Source: an uncultured Microbacterium sp.
GTDB taxonomy: Bacteria; Actinomycetota; Actinomycetes; Actinomycetales; Microbacteriaceae
Direction: 5' to 3'
Assembly: GCA_947503655.1 (NCBI GenBank)
Contig: CANNEP010000013.1
Location: 1 to 49,861, forward strand
DNA length: 49,861 nt
Positions 38,245 to 46,033 of this stretch are shown here, piece after piece; position 1 is the first letter of the stretch, and each line of letters opens with the position of its first letter. The translations under genes were made by a program, and so were the position numbers. Below the pieces are notes generated by a model, which had not been told where the DNA came from, searched no databases, and saw nothing but the letters and a program-made list of their open reading frames with translations.

Positions 38245-39045
38245 ATGTCACGCGAGAAGAAGACCCGTGCTGGCGGCCGTCGTAGCCGCATGGCCACCGT
38301 TGCCCTGATCGGCATCGGCCTGCTTTTGACGGGTGGAGTATACGCTGGCGCTTCCGCCGCCATGGCCGCTACCCCCTCGTCGACGGCAGCCACCGAGCTG
38401 ACGGTTGACGACGGCAAGAAGCTCTTCCAGGCAAACTGTGCAACCTGCCACGGCATGAACCTCGAAGGTACCGAAGCAGGTCCCGGCCTCATCGGTACCG
38501 GCGAACTCGCTGTCGAGTTCCAGATGGCAACCGGTCGCATGCCGATGCAGTCACAGTCACCGCAGGCACCGCAGAAGGCTCCCCAGTTCACCGACGAGCA
38601 GATCGCTGCCGTTGCTGCTTGGATTCAGCAGGAAGGTGGCGGCGCCACGTTCCCCGACGAGCGCATTCTTGACGGTGGCGGCGATGTCGCAGCCGGCGCT
38701 GAGCTGTTCCGCATTAACTGCGCCATGTGCCACAACGTTGCCGGTGCAGGTGGTGCACTGACCGAGGGTAAGTACGCCCCGTCGGTTATGAACACCTCCG
38801 CTCTGCACCTTTACGCAGCCATGGTTACCGGCCCGCAGAACATGCCGGTCTTCAACGACATGACCCTGACCGAAGATGAAAAGCGTGACCTGATCTCCGC
38901 TGTTCTCTACATGCAGAACGAGCCCTCCCCCGGTGGAATGACGCTCGGATCGCTCGGCCCCGTGTCTGAAGGTCTGTTCGTTTGGATTTTTGGAATCGGC
39001 GCGCTCGTTGCACTCACTGTGTGGATCACCGCGAAGTCCAACTAA
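38245..39045 (+). CDS. qcrC: Diheme cytochrome c of the bc1 complex (QcrC)
   Basis: QcrC passes electrons from the bc1 complex directly to cytochrome aa3 in the actinobacterial supercomplex. The 266-residue protein has an N-terminal membrane anchor or signal (about 17-40), two c-type heme motifs CATCH (65-69) and CAMCH (159-163), methionine-containing segments RMPMQ and NMPVF that can give axial ligands, and a C-terminal helix (about 243-262). Two hemes are the actinobacterial hallmark. It starts 21 bases after ctaE. Confidence 0.97.
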   Translation: MSREKKTRAGGRRSRMATVALIGIGLLLTGGVYAGASAAMAATPSSTAATELTVDDGKKLFQANCATCHGMNLEGTEAGPGLIGTGELAVEFQMATGRMPMQSQSPQAPQKAPQFTDEQIAAVAAWIQQEGGGATFPDERILDGGGDVAAGAELFRINCAMCHNVAGAGGALTEGKYAPSVMNTSALHLYAAMVTGPQNMPVFNDMTLTEDEKRDLISAVLYMQNEPSPGGMTLGSLGPVSEGLFVWIFGIGALVALTVWITAKSN

Positions 39046-39084
39046 CGCAGGTTCATTTTTAAGCTTTGAGATACGAGGAGCACA

Positions 39085-40146
39085 ATGACTCACGTGGATG
39101 ACCCGAAGGCGCTGGAGCACAGCTACCAGCCTTCATCGGGCATCGCCGTCAAGGTCGATGACCCTGCTGTAAACCCCGGTTTGCCGCCGCACCGCGAGCG
39201 GATGACCGACAAAGACCCGAAGGCTGAGAAGCGTGCCGAGCGCACCGTTTACTCGCTCTTCTACCTGTCGCTGGCCGGCAGCATTTGGGCGGTAGCCGCC
39301 TACATGCTGTTCCCGATCGAAGATCAGATCAACCCACTCACCGCTGTGCGCGCGAACAACCTGTACATCGGTCTCGGCATCGCACTCGCCCTCCTTGCCA
39401 TCGGTATTGGTGCCATTCACTGGTCCAAGGCGCTGATGAGCGACAAGGAGTTCACCGAGGAGCGCCACGCTACCCGCGGCTCAGAAGAGACTCGCGCGGC
39501 AGCCATTCAGGACTTCGCGGACGCTAACGAAGAGAGTGGCTTCGGCCGCCGTGCGATGATCCGCAACTCGCTCATCGCAGCGATCGTTGCCAGCGTCATC
39601 CCGGGTATCACGCTCTTCCGCGGCCTCGCTCCGCACGGTGTTGACCCCGTCGCACTGCTGAAGGAAACGATGTGGGACAAGGACATGTACCTTGCTCACG
39701 ACCCGTCTGGTGAGCGCATCAAGGCATCGGATCTCACCTATGGTTCCGTTGTTCACGTGATCCCCCAGCCGTTGTCGGAGATTCCGCACTCGGACGGCTA
39801 CCTCGAGGAGAAGGCCAAGGCCATCGTTCTCCTGGTTCGCGTTCCCGAGGACAAGCTCAACGAGCTGCCCGAGCGCAAGGACTGGTCGTACCACGGCATC
39901 GTCGCCTACTCGAAGGTGTGCACGCACGTCGGTTGCCCCGTTGCTCTGTACGAGCAGCAGACGCACCACCTGCTGTGCCCGTGCCACCAGTCGCAGTTCG
40001 ACATCACTAACCACGCGGCAGTTATCTTCGGACCGGCGGCACGCCCGCTTCCGCAGCTGCCCATCACCGTCGACGATGAGGGCTACCTGATGGCACGTAG
40101 CGACTTCACCGAGCCCGTCGGCCCGAGCTTCTGGGAGCGTCATTGA
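39085..40146 (+). CDS. qcrA: Rieske iron-sulfur subunit of the bc1 complex (QcrA)
   Basis: QcrA holds the high-potential [2Fe-2S] cluster that accepts electrons from menaquinol. The 353-residue protein has three N-terminal membrane helices (about 55-76, 91-113 and 160-181), which is the actinobacterial form. The Rieske fold has ligands Cys279, His281, Cys298 and His301 and the disulfide partners Cys284 and Cys300, in CTHVGC and CPCH. The third helix is preceded by GRRAMIRNS, consistent with Tat-linked insertion. The stop overlaps the TTG start of qcrB. Confidence 0.96.
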   Translation: MTHVDDPKALEHSYQPSSGIAVKVDDPAVNPGLPPHRERMTDKDPKAEKRAERTVYSLFYLSLAGSIWAVAAYMLFPIEDQINPLTAVRANNLYIGLGIALALLAIGIGAIHWSKALMSDKEFTEERHATRGSEETRAAAIQDFADANEESGFGRRAMIRNSLIAAIVASVIPGITLFRGLAPHGVDPVALLKETMWDKDMYLAHDPSGERIKASDLTYGSVVHVIPQPLSEIPHSDGYLEEKAKAIVLLVRVPEDKLNELPERKDWSYHGIVAYSKVCTHVGCPVALYEQQTHHLLCPCHQSQFDITNHAAVIFGPAARPLPQLPITVDDEGYLMARSDFTEPVGPSFWERH

Positions 40147-41831
40147 GTACCGCAAACAGCCCTGTGATTGACAAGGGCGAGAAGCAGGCTCCGCTCGGCG
40201 GCAAGTTCGTCGGTGGCGTAGCCAACTACCTCGATGAGCGCACGAGCCTCTCCGGCTTCGTCAAGGCGCTCGGTCGCAAGATCTTCCCCGACCACTGGTC
40301 GTTCATGCTGGGTGAGATTGCGCTGTGGAGCTTCGTGGTTGTGTTCCTCTCCGGAACCTTCCTGACGTTCTTCTTCGACGCTTCGATGGTCGAAACTCAC
40401 TACACGGGTGCCTACGCGCCGATGGTGGGAATTCCGATGTCGGCGGCGATGGAGTCGACGCTCTACATCTCGTTCGACCTTCGCGGTGGTCTCCTGGTTC
40501 GCCAGATCCACCACTGGGCAGCACTCGTCTTCGTTGCGGGTATCGGTGTGCACATGCTTCGCGTGTTCTTCACCGGCGCATTCCGCAAGCCCCGCGAGCT
40601 CAACTGGGTCATCGGTTTCGTCCTCTTCATCCTCGCGATGGCAGAAGGCTTCACCGGTTACTCGCTCCCCGACGACCTGCTCTCGGGTAACGGTCTCCGC
40701 ATTATCGACGGCATGATCAAGGGCTTCCCCGTTATCGGAACCTGGACCTCGTTCCTGCTCTTCGGTGGCGAGTTCCCGGGCACTGAGATCGTCGGCCGCC
40801 TGTACACGCTGCACATCCTGATTCTGCCGCTGCTGGTGATCGCCCTGATCGGCCTACACCTCGTGCTCATGATCGTGAACAAGCACACGCAGTTCGCTGG
40901 CCCCGGCCGCTCGAACGACAACGTCGTGGGTTACCCGATGATGCCGGTTTACATGTCGAAGATGGGCGGCTTCCTGTTCATCACGTTCGGTGTGATCGTG
41001 TTGATCGCGTCGCTCTTCCAGATCAACCCGGTCTGGAACTACGGCCCGTACGACCCGTCGCCGGTTTCGGCTGGTACGCAGCCTGACTGGTACATCGGAT
41101 TTGCTGACGGCATGCTGCGTCTGGCTCCGCCGAACTGGGATGTCGTGATCTTCAACCACACGCTCTCGCTCGGTATTCTGATCCCGGTCGCGATCATCGG
41201 TGTGTTCATCCTGCTCGTCCTCTTCTACCCCTTCATCGAGGCGTGGATCACGGGCGACAAGCGCGAGCACCACATCGCTCAGCGCCCGCGTCAGGCAGCA
41301 ACCCGTACCGCTATCGGTGCGGCTGGTGTCACGATGTACGCAGTCATGTGGGCGGCAGCTTCGTCTGACCTCATGGCAACGCACTTCAGCCTCACCATGG
41401 AAGGCGTTATCCACGCACTGCAGGCTCTCCTCTTCCTCGGCCCGATCCTCGCGTACTTCATCACGAAGCGCATCGCGATCGCACTGCAGAAGAAGGACCG
41501 CGAGATTGCCCTCCACGGTTACGAGTCGGGCCGTATCGTCCGCCTCCCCGGTGGCGAGTACATCGAAGTTCACCAGCCGGTGGACGAGTACGAAATGGTC
41601 AAGCTGGTCGACTACCAGACCTACGAGCCCCTGGTTGTTCGCCCGAACGACAAGGGCCGGATCCCGGCAATGCAGAAGTTCCGTGCGGCACTGTCGCGCT
41701 GGTTCTTCGAAGACCGTCTCGCACCGGTCACGCAGGCCGAGCTCGACGAGGCAGCTTCGCACCACGCACACGGTGTTGCCGGTCACGGCGAAACCGCCGA
41801 GGTCGAAGCTGGCGCAGACAGCAAGAACTAA
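40143..41831 (+). CDS. qcrB: Cytochrome b subunit of the bc1 complex (QcrB)
   Basis: QcrB carries both b hemes and the quinone sites. The TTG start at 40143 overlaps the qcrA stop (TTGA) and has GGGAG five bases upstream. The 562-residue protein shows the heme-ligand histidines in the HH pair at 123-124 and His137 (RQIHHWA, GVHMLR) and His224 and His239 (YTLHILILP, GLHLVL), the Qo-site motif PDWY (the PEWY equivalent) and about eight to nine helices. A C-terminal cytoplasmic extension of about 120 residues is typical of actinobacteria. It is the last gene of the operon before a strong terminator. Confidence 0.97.
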   Translation: MSTANSPVIDKGEKQAPLGGKFVGGVANYLDERTSLSGFVKALGRKIFPDHWSFMLGEIALWSFVVVFLSGTFLTFFFDASMVETHYTGAYAPMVGIPMSAAMESTLYISFDLRGGLLVRQIHHWAALVFVAGIGVHMLRVFFTGAFRKPRELNWVIGFVLFILAMAEGFTGYSLPDDLLSGNGLRIIDGMIKGFPVIGTWTSFLLFGGEFPGTEIVGRLYTLHILILPLLVIALIGLHLVLMIVNKHTQFAGPGRSNDNVVGYPMMPVYMSKMGGFLFITFGVIVLIASLFQINPVWNYGPYDPSPVSAGTQPDWYIGFADGMLRLAPPNWDVVIFNHTLSLGILIPVAIIGVFILLVLFYPFIEAWITGDKREHHIAQRPRQAATRTAIGAAGVTMYAVMWAAASSDLMATHFSLTMEGVIHALQALLFLGPILAYFITKRIAIALQKKDREIALHGYESGRIVRLPGGEYIEVHQPVDEYEMVKLVDYQTYEPLVVRPNDKGRIPAMQKFRAALSRWFFEDRLAPVTQAELDEAASHHAHGVAGHGETAEVEAGADSKN

Positions 41832-41838
41832 GTAATGC

Positions 41839-41877
41839 CAGAAGGGCCCCGATCTTCGGATCGGGGCCCTTCTGTTT
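41839..41877 (+). terminator. Rho-independent terminator of the ctaE-qcrCAB operon
   Basis: A perfect 16-bp stem (AGAAGGGCCCCGATC core plus a closing C-G) around a TTCG tetraloop is followed by TTTCAC, 8 bases past qcrB. Confidence 0.95.
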
Positions 41878-41904
41878 CACCCTCCTCCCCTACGAAGGCC
41901 CGCC

Positions 41905-42537
41905 GTGATTACCTCGCAGTACACCGCACTCGCCGCTGAGGCGTCTGCTGAGATCGAAGTACTTCGGTCCCGTTTTCTCTGCACGCTAACGCCGGTGTCG
42001 AGCGATGACGAGGCCCGTGCCGTCTGGGCCGGAACCAAAGAGAAGTTTCACGACGCGCGTCACCATTGCCTCGCGTTCGTGATCGGCCCCGACCGGTCGC
42101 TACGACGCTCAAGCGACGACGGTGAACCCGGCGGCACCGCGGGCGCCCCGATGCTCGACGTGCTCGATGGTTCCGGAGTCAGCGACGTCGTCGCCGTCGT
42201 CACACGCTGGTTTGGCGGTACGCTCCTCGGCACGGGCGGTCTCATCCGCGCCTACTCCGATGCTGTGCGCGCGGGCATCGACGTCGCGAAGACGGTGCGC
42301 CGCGAACTCATGCTCGAACAACGTCTGACGCTCCCCCTGGTCTCGGCCGGCGCTGTGGAGGCTGATCTTCGCCGCCGCGGCTTCACGATCATTGACACAA
42401 TATGGGGCGCCGACGTGACACTCACGGTCGGCTCCGACAGCGACACCGCGCCCTCGCTCGCCGGTATCCTCGCGGCGCTCACCGCGGGTTCGGTGGTTCC
42501 CGAGCCCAGCGGCACCCGCTGGGTCACGGCGTCATAA
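41905..42537 (+). CDS. YigZ/IMPACT family protein
   Basis: A 210-residue cytoplasmic protein of the YigZ (UPF0029/IMPACT) family, linked to translation control in eukaryotes and of unclear role in bacteria. The signature RRSSDDGEPGGTAGAPMLDVL is followed by VVTRWFGGTLLGTGGLIRAYSDA, and a weaker C-terminal ferredoxin-like domain follows (about 135-205). The GTG at 41905 has GAAGG six bases upstream. It lies right after the qcr terminator and 19 bp before the next gene. Confidence 0.92.
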   Translation: MITSQYTALAAEASAEIEVLRSRFLCTLTPVSSDDEARAVWAGTKEKFHDARHHCLAFVIGPDRSLRRSSDDGEPGGTAGAPMLDVLDGSGVSDVVAVVTRWFGGTLLGTGGLIRAYSDAVRAGIDVAKTVRRELMLEQRLTLPLVSAGAVEADLRRRGFTIIDTIWGADVTLTVGSDSDTAPSLAGILAALTAGSVVPEPSGTRWVTAS

Positions 42538-42544
42538 TCACTGC

Positions 42545-42550
42545 GAGAAT
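42545..42550 (+). promoter_or_regulatory. Possible extended -10 (TGC-GAGAAT) of the 42557 gene, leaderless start
   Basis: GAGAAT lies six bases before the GTG and is preceded by TG. The hexamer is poorer than the others, but the spacing is the same and no ribosome-binding site is present. Confidence 0.35.
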
Positions 42551-42556
42551 AGAACC

Positions 42557-43444
42557 GTGAGCGTTGTTTCTGTCGTGCCGGGCGTCGTGCTGTCGCGGGT
42601 CGAGTGGACAGCGCTGGAGACCGCGCATCATCAGCGCGCCGACGCCCTCACCGCCGGGCATCGCGAGCGCACTCTGCGCGGCGAAACTCATCCCATTTGG
42701 GACTTTCTTTTTACGTACTACTCGTACAAGCCCGCGGTGATGCGCAAGTGGCATCCCGGAGTTGGCGTCGATCTCGCCGACGTCTCCGGCACTGCCCGCG
42801 CAGATATGCGCTGGTACGTCACAGATGACGACGGAACCACGCGACTCGACACCGACGCGTTCACCGAATTGCGCGGTGCGGGTGTGCAGCACGTTGTGTC
42901 GTTGCTTCGCGCGACGGCGTCGCGACCGGGCCGGTTCGACTGCTTCGGAATGCATGAGTGGGCCATGGTGTATCGGCAAGACGAACACCGCCATGCGGTT
43001 CCGTTGCGGCTCGGCCAAGCCGGCACCGACGCCGTTGTCGAGGCGGCTGACCTGAAATGCACGCACTACGACGCTTACCGGTTCTTCACGCCCGCTGCGG
43101 TGCCGCTGAACGCGGTCGCACCAACGCGGCAGCTGCAGCTCGTGATGGAGCAGCCGGGTTGTCTGCACGCTGGCATGGATCTGTATAAGTGGGCACTCAA
43201 ACTGGGGCCCGTCTTACCAGGCCATGTGCTGCTCGACTCTTTCGAGTTAGCGCGCGACATTCGCCTCCTTGACATGCAGGCTTCGCCCTATGACATCACC
43301 GCGTGGGGCTATGACGCTGTGCCCGTTGAGACCGCCGCGGGCAAGGCCGAGTACGTGCGGCGGCAACGTGAGTTCGCTGCGCGCGGTGAGTCGCTGCGGG
43401 ATAGCATGATTTCGGCCGTGACAACCTTCGAGGAGATGGCATGA
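42557..43444 (+). CDS. Uncharacterised actinobacterial protein, often labelled 3-methyladenine DNA glycosylase
   Basis: A 295-residue soluble protein with no signal or membrane segment. A conserved-looking N-terminal block HPIWDFLFTYYSYKPAVMRKWHPG is followed by CFGMHEWAMVYR, LKCTHYDAYRFF and QPGCLHAGMDLYKWALKLGP, where conserved Cys and His residues cluster. Databases commonly carry such proteins under a glycosylase name, but I see no helix-hairpin-helix with a catalytic Asp (AlkA/Tag) and no Aag-type motif, so the enzymatic label is not supported by the sequence. The stop overlaps the ATG of an AlkD-like gene, which supports a role in alkylation damage by context only. Confidence 0.75.
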   Translation: MSVVSVVPGVVLSRVEWTALETAHHQRADALTAGHRERTLRGETHPIWDFLFTYYSYKPAVMRKWHPGVGVDLADVSGTARADMRWYVTDDDGTTRLDTDAFTELRGAGVQHVVSLLRATASRPGRFDCFGMHEWAMVYRQDEHRHAVPLRLGQAGTDAVVEAADLKCTHYDAYRFFTPAAVPLNAVAPTRQLQLVMEQPGCLHAGMDLYKWALKLGPVLPGHVLLDSFELARDIRLLDMQASPYDITAWGYDAVPVETAAGKAEYVRRQREFAARGESLRDSMISAVTTFEEMA

Positions 43445-44109
43445 CGACCGCACAAGACGTTATTGATGAGCTGAGCGCGCTGGAAGACCCGAAGGCGCGC
43501 GCTGTCAACGAGCGGCATGGTGACGACCATGGCGTGAACCTCACCAAGCTGCGCGGCGTTGCGAAACGCATTGGCATGAATCGTGAGCTCGCCGGCGAAT
43601 TGTGGGCGACCGATGTGACGCCCGCCCGCCTGGTCGCGCTGCTCATCAGCCGGCCGAAGGAGTACACGGTCGCCCAACTCGACACCATGTTGCGCGAGTC
43701 GCGCACACCGAAGACGACCGACTGGCTCGTCAACTACATCGCCAAGAAGTCGCCCCTCGAGCCAAAACTGCGTGAGGCCTGGTTCACTGACGCTGACACC
43801 CACGTGCGTGCCGCAGGGTGGGCGCTGACCACTGATCGCGTCATCAAGAAGCCGGCTGGCCCGGACCTCGAGGGGCTACTCGATCAGATCGAGGCTGAGA
43901 TGGTGGCCGCTCCCGGCACCCTGCAGTGGAACATGAACGAAACCCTCGCGAACATCGGCATCTACCACCCGCACCTGCGCGAACGTGCCCTCGACATCGG
44001 TGAGCGCCTTGAGGTGCTCAAGGACTACCCGACTCCCCCGAACTGCACATCGCCCTTCGCGCCGAGCTGGATCAACGAGATCGTGCGCCGCCGCGAAGGC
44101 GACAAATGA
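43441..44109 (+). CDS. DNA alkylation repair protein, AlkD-like HEAT-repeat family
   Basis: A 222-residue protein made of helical repeats, resembling the AlkC/AlkD glycosylases that remove bulky or positively charged alkylated bases without flipping them. Typical features are HGVNLTKLRGVAKRIG, ELAGELWATDVTPARLVALLI, the Trp/Asp-containing TTDWLVNYIAKK and THVRAAGWALTT. It overlaps the preceding uncharacterised gene by four bases (ATGA), so the two proteins are likely made together. A hairpin terminator follows immediately. Confidence 0.85.
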   Translation: MTTAQDVIDELSALEDPKARAVNERHGDDHGVNLTKLRGVAKRIGMNRELAGELWATDVTPARLVALLISRPKEYTVAQLDTMLRESRTPKTTDWLVNYIAKKSPLEPKLREAWFTDADTHVRAAGWALTTDRVIKKPAGPDLEGLLDQIEAEMVAAPGTLQWNMNETLANIGIYHPHLRERALDIGERLEVLKDYPTPPNCTSPFAPSWINEIVRRREGDK

Positions 44110-44110
44110 C

Positions 44111-44139
44111 TGAAGCCCGGCCGCAGTGGCCGGGCTTCA
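44111..44139. terminator. Terminator between the AlkD-like gene and the minus-strand helicase gene
   Basis: TGAAGCCCGGCC pairs perfectly with GGCCGGGCTTCA around GCAGT, one base after the AlkD-like stop and 15 bases from the helicase stop. T runs are weak on both sides. Confidence 0.85.
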
Positions 44140-44154
44140 CTCATAAATCAGGTG

Positions 44155-45822
44155 TTAGCGACTCGTCGGAGCACCACTCGGGCGACCAGCGCGCCGACGC
44201 TGACCAGCCGGACGACCGGCCGGCTGCGACGGAGCGGAACCGTGACGCTGGTTGTCACCGTGCGAGCGCTGTGTAGCGCCCTGGCGCGGGCCGCCACCGT
44301 TCGTGCGGGGCGCGTCAGCACCACGCACGTTGTCACCGCGACGCGGGTTGTCGCCGCGACGAGCGTTATCCGTGTGACGCTGACCGCCGTTTGCGGGACG
44401 CTGCTGGCGGCGCTGCTGCGACTGCTCACCCTCGGGGCGACCGTCCTCACGACGCGGCTGACCGCCAACGCGACGCGTGCGCGACGGACGACCCGCGGTT
44501 CCACTGACCGCCCGCTGCTCGCGAGCCTGGCGCCTGCGCTGCGCGTTGGCGCCCTGCGATTTTCCGGTCGGCGCGGTCTCGAGCGGCTTGTTGCCGACGC
44601 CGGGGCCGCCGGCGCGCGGTGCAACGCGGGGCGCAACCTCACCGATCATGGCAATAACGGGCTCGCTTGACGCCGTTACACGCTGCGGCGTGACCTTGAT
44701 CTTTGCCTTCTTCAGCAGGTCGAGGGTGTCTTTGCGCTGTGCTTCGAGCATGAGCGTAACGACATCACCCGAGTTACCGGCGCGAGCCGTGCGGCCCGAG
44801 CGGTGCAGGTACGCCTTGTGCTCGGCGGGCGGGTCCACGTGAACGACGAGGTCAACGTCGTCAACGTGCACGCCACGAGCGGCGACGTCGGTAGCGACGA
44901 GTACGCGCACTTCGCCCGACGAGAAGGCGGCGAGGTTGCGGTCACGGGCAGCCTGTGAGAGGTTGCCGTGCAGGTCAACGGCGGGAATCCCCGACGCGGT
45001 GAGCTGCTTCGCGAGCTTCTTCGCCTGGTGCTTCGTGCGCATGAAGAAGACGCGGCGAGCAGAACCAGAAGCGAGCGCCTTGACGATTGCATTCTTTTCG
45101 TCCTGGTCTTCGATCGCGAAGAGGTGGTGTGTCATGTCAACAACCGGCGCGTTGGCCTCGTCAACGGTGTGCTCGACCGGGTTGCGCAGGAAGCGCTTCA
45201 CGATCTTGTCGACGCCGTTGTCCAGCGTCGCTGAGAACAGCAACCGCTGGGCGTTGGTGTCGGTGGCCGACATGATGCGGGTCACGCCCGGCAAGAAGCC
45301 GAGGTCAGCCATGTGGTCAGCCTCATCGAGCACGCTAATGCTGACTTCGTTGAGGTGGGCGTAGCCCTGCTTCATGAGGTCCTCGAGCCGGCCGGGGCAG
45401 GCCACGACGATGTCAACGCCGTCACGGAGAGCGTCTTCCTGACGCTTTTGCGAAACGCCACCGAAGATCGTGGTGACCTTGAGTCCCTCGGCCTTGGCAA
45501 GCGGCTCAATTGTGGCAGCAATCTGCGTCGCAAGCTCACGGGTCGGCGACAGCACGAGGCCCGCCGGGCGACGACCGCGGCGCTTTTCGCCGGCGCGCAG
45601 CGCACCGAGGCGAGCGACGAGCGGGATGGCGAAGGCAAGCGTCTTGCCGGAGCCGGTACGGCCACGACCAAGAACGTCAACGCCAGCCAGCGTCGACGGC
45701 AGGGTCGACTCCTGAATCGGGAACGGCGTCGGGCGGCCTTCGGCGACGAGGGCATCAACGATAGATGCGGGAACGCCGAGCTCGGCGAACGACATAGTGG
45801 TCTGGGTAGTCTGCGTAGACAT
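44155..45822 (-). CDS. DEAD-box RNA helicase with long basic Arg/Gly/Gln-rich tail
   Basis: The ATG at 45822 gives a 555-residue ATP-dependent RNA helicase of the RhlE/CsdA type. Motifs are FAELGVPASIVDALVAEG with the Q motif PFPIQ, GRTGSGKT, SPTRELATQ, VLDEADHMADLGF, LFSATLD, VLVATDVAARGVHVDDV and HRSGRTARAG. After the helicase core (about residue 385) comes a low-complexity tail of about 155 residues rich in Arg, Gly, Gln and Asn with repeated RRGDN units, probably disordered and RNA-binding. An ATG five codons upstream is possible. It is divergent to a second DEAD-box gene. Confidence 0.95.
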   Translation of the reverse strand: MSTQTTQTTMSFAELGVPASIVDALVAEGRPTPFPIQESTLPSTLAGVDVLGRGRTGSGKTLAFAIPLVARLGALRAGEKRRGRRPAGLVLSPTRELATQIAATIEPLAKAEGLKVTTIFGGVSQKRQEDALRDGVDIVVACPGRLEDLMKQGYAHLNEVSISVLDEADHMADLGFLPGVTRIMSATDTNAQRLLFSATLDNGVDKIVKRFLRNPVEHTVDEANAPVVDMTHHLFAIEDQDEKNAIVKALASGSARRVFFMRTKHQAKKLAKQLTASGIPAVDLHGNLSQAARDRNLAAFSSGEVRVLVATDVAARGVHVDDVDLVVHVDPPAEHKAYLHRSGRTARAGNSGDVVTLMLEAQRKDTLDLLKKAKIKVTPQRVTASSEPVIAMIGEVAPRVAPRAGGPGVGNKPLETAPTGKSQGANAQRRRQAREQRAVSGTAGRPSRTRRVGGQPRREDGRPEGEQSQQRRQQRPANGGQRHTDNARRGDNPRRGDNVRGADAPRTNGGGPRQGATQRSHGDNQRHGSAPSQPAGRPAGQRRRAGRPSGAPTSR

Positions 45823-46021
45823 GGGCTTTCTGAGCATGAGAACGCGACGGCGTCATTCACCGTCAGGCGGTGGAGCCAGCTCCGGCTCCGATCGCCGCGG
45901 TAGAAGAAATCAATCAGCTCAGCGGCCTAGCCTGCGACACATTTCGGGTTGAATTGGTGTGCAGTACCTGCCAACACTACCACTCGGTACCCGAACGACT
46001 GATGTGAACGGGCGGAGGCGG

Positions 46022-46027
46022 TACGCT
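46022..46027 (+). promoter_or_regulatory. -10 hexamer TACGCT of deaD, leaderless start
   Basis: TACGCT, TGGTAG and the GTG at 46034 follow in succession. A ribosome-binding site is absent; AAGGAAA lies inside the coding region. Confidence 0.5.
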
Positions 46028-46033
46028 TGGTAG

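Noticed and set aside
44165..44480. Short direct repeats that could suggest a repeat array
   Set aside because: They encode the Arg/Gly/Asn-rich tail of the helicase (RRGDN units) in frame, so they are protein low-complexity, not a CRISPR or DNA array.
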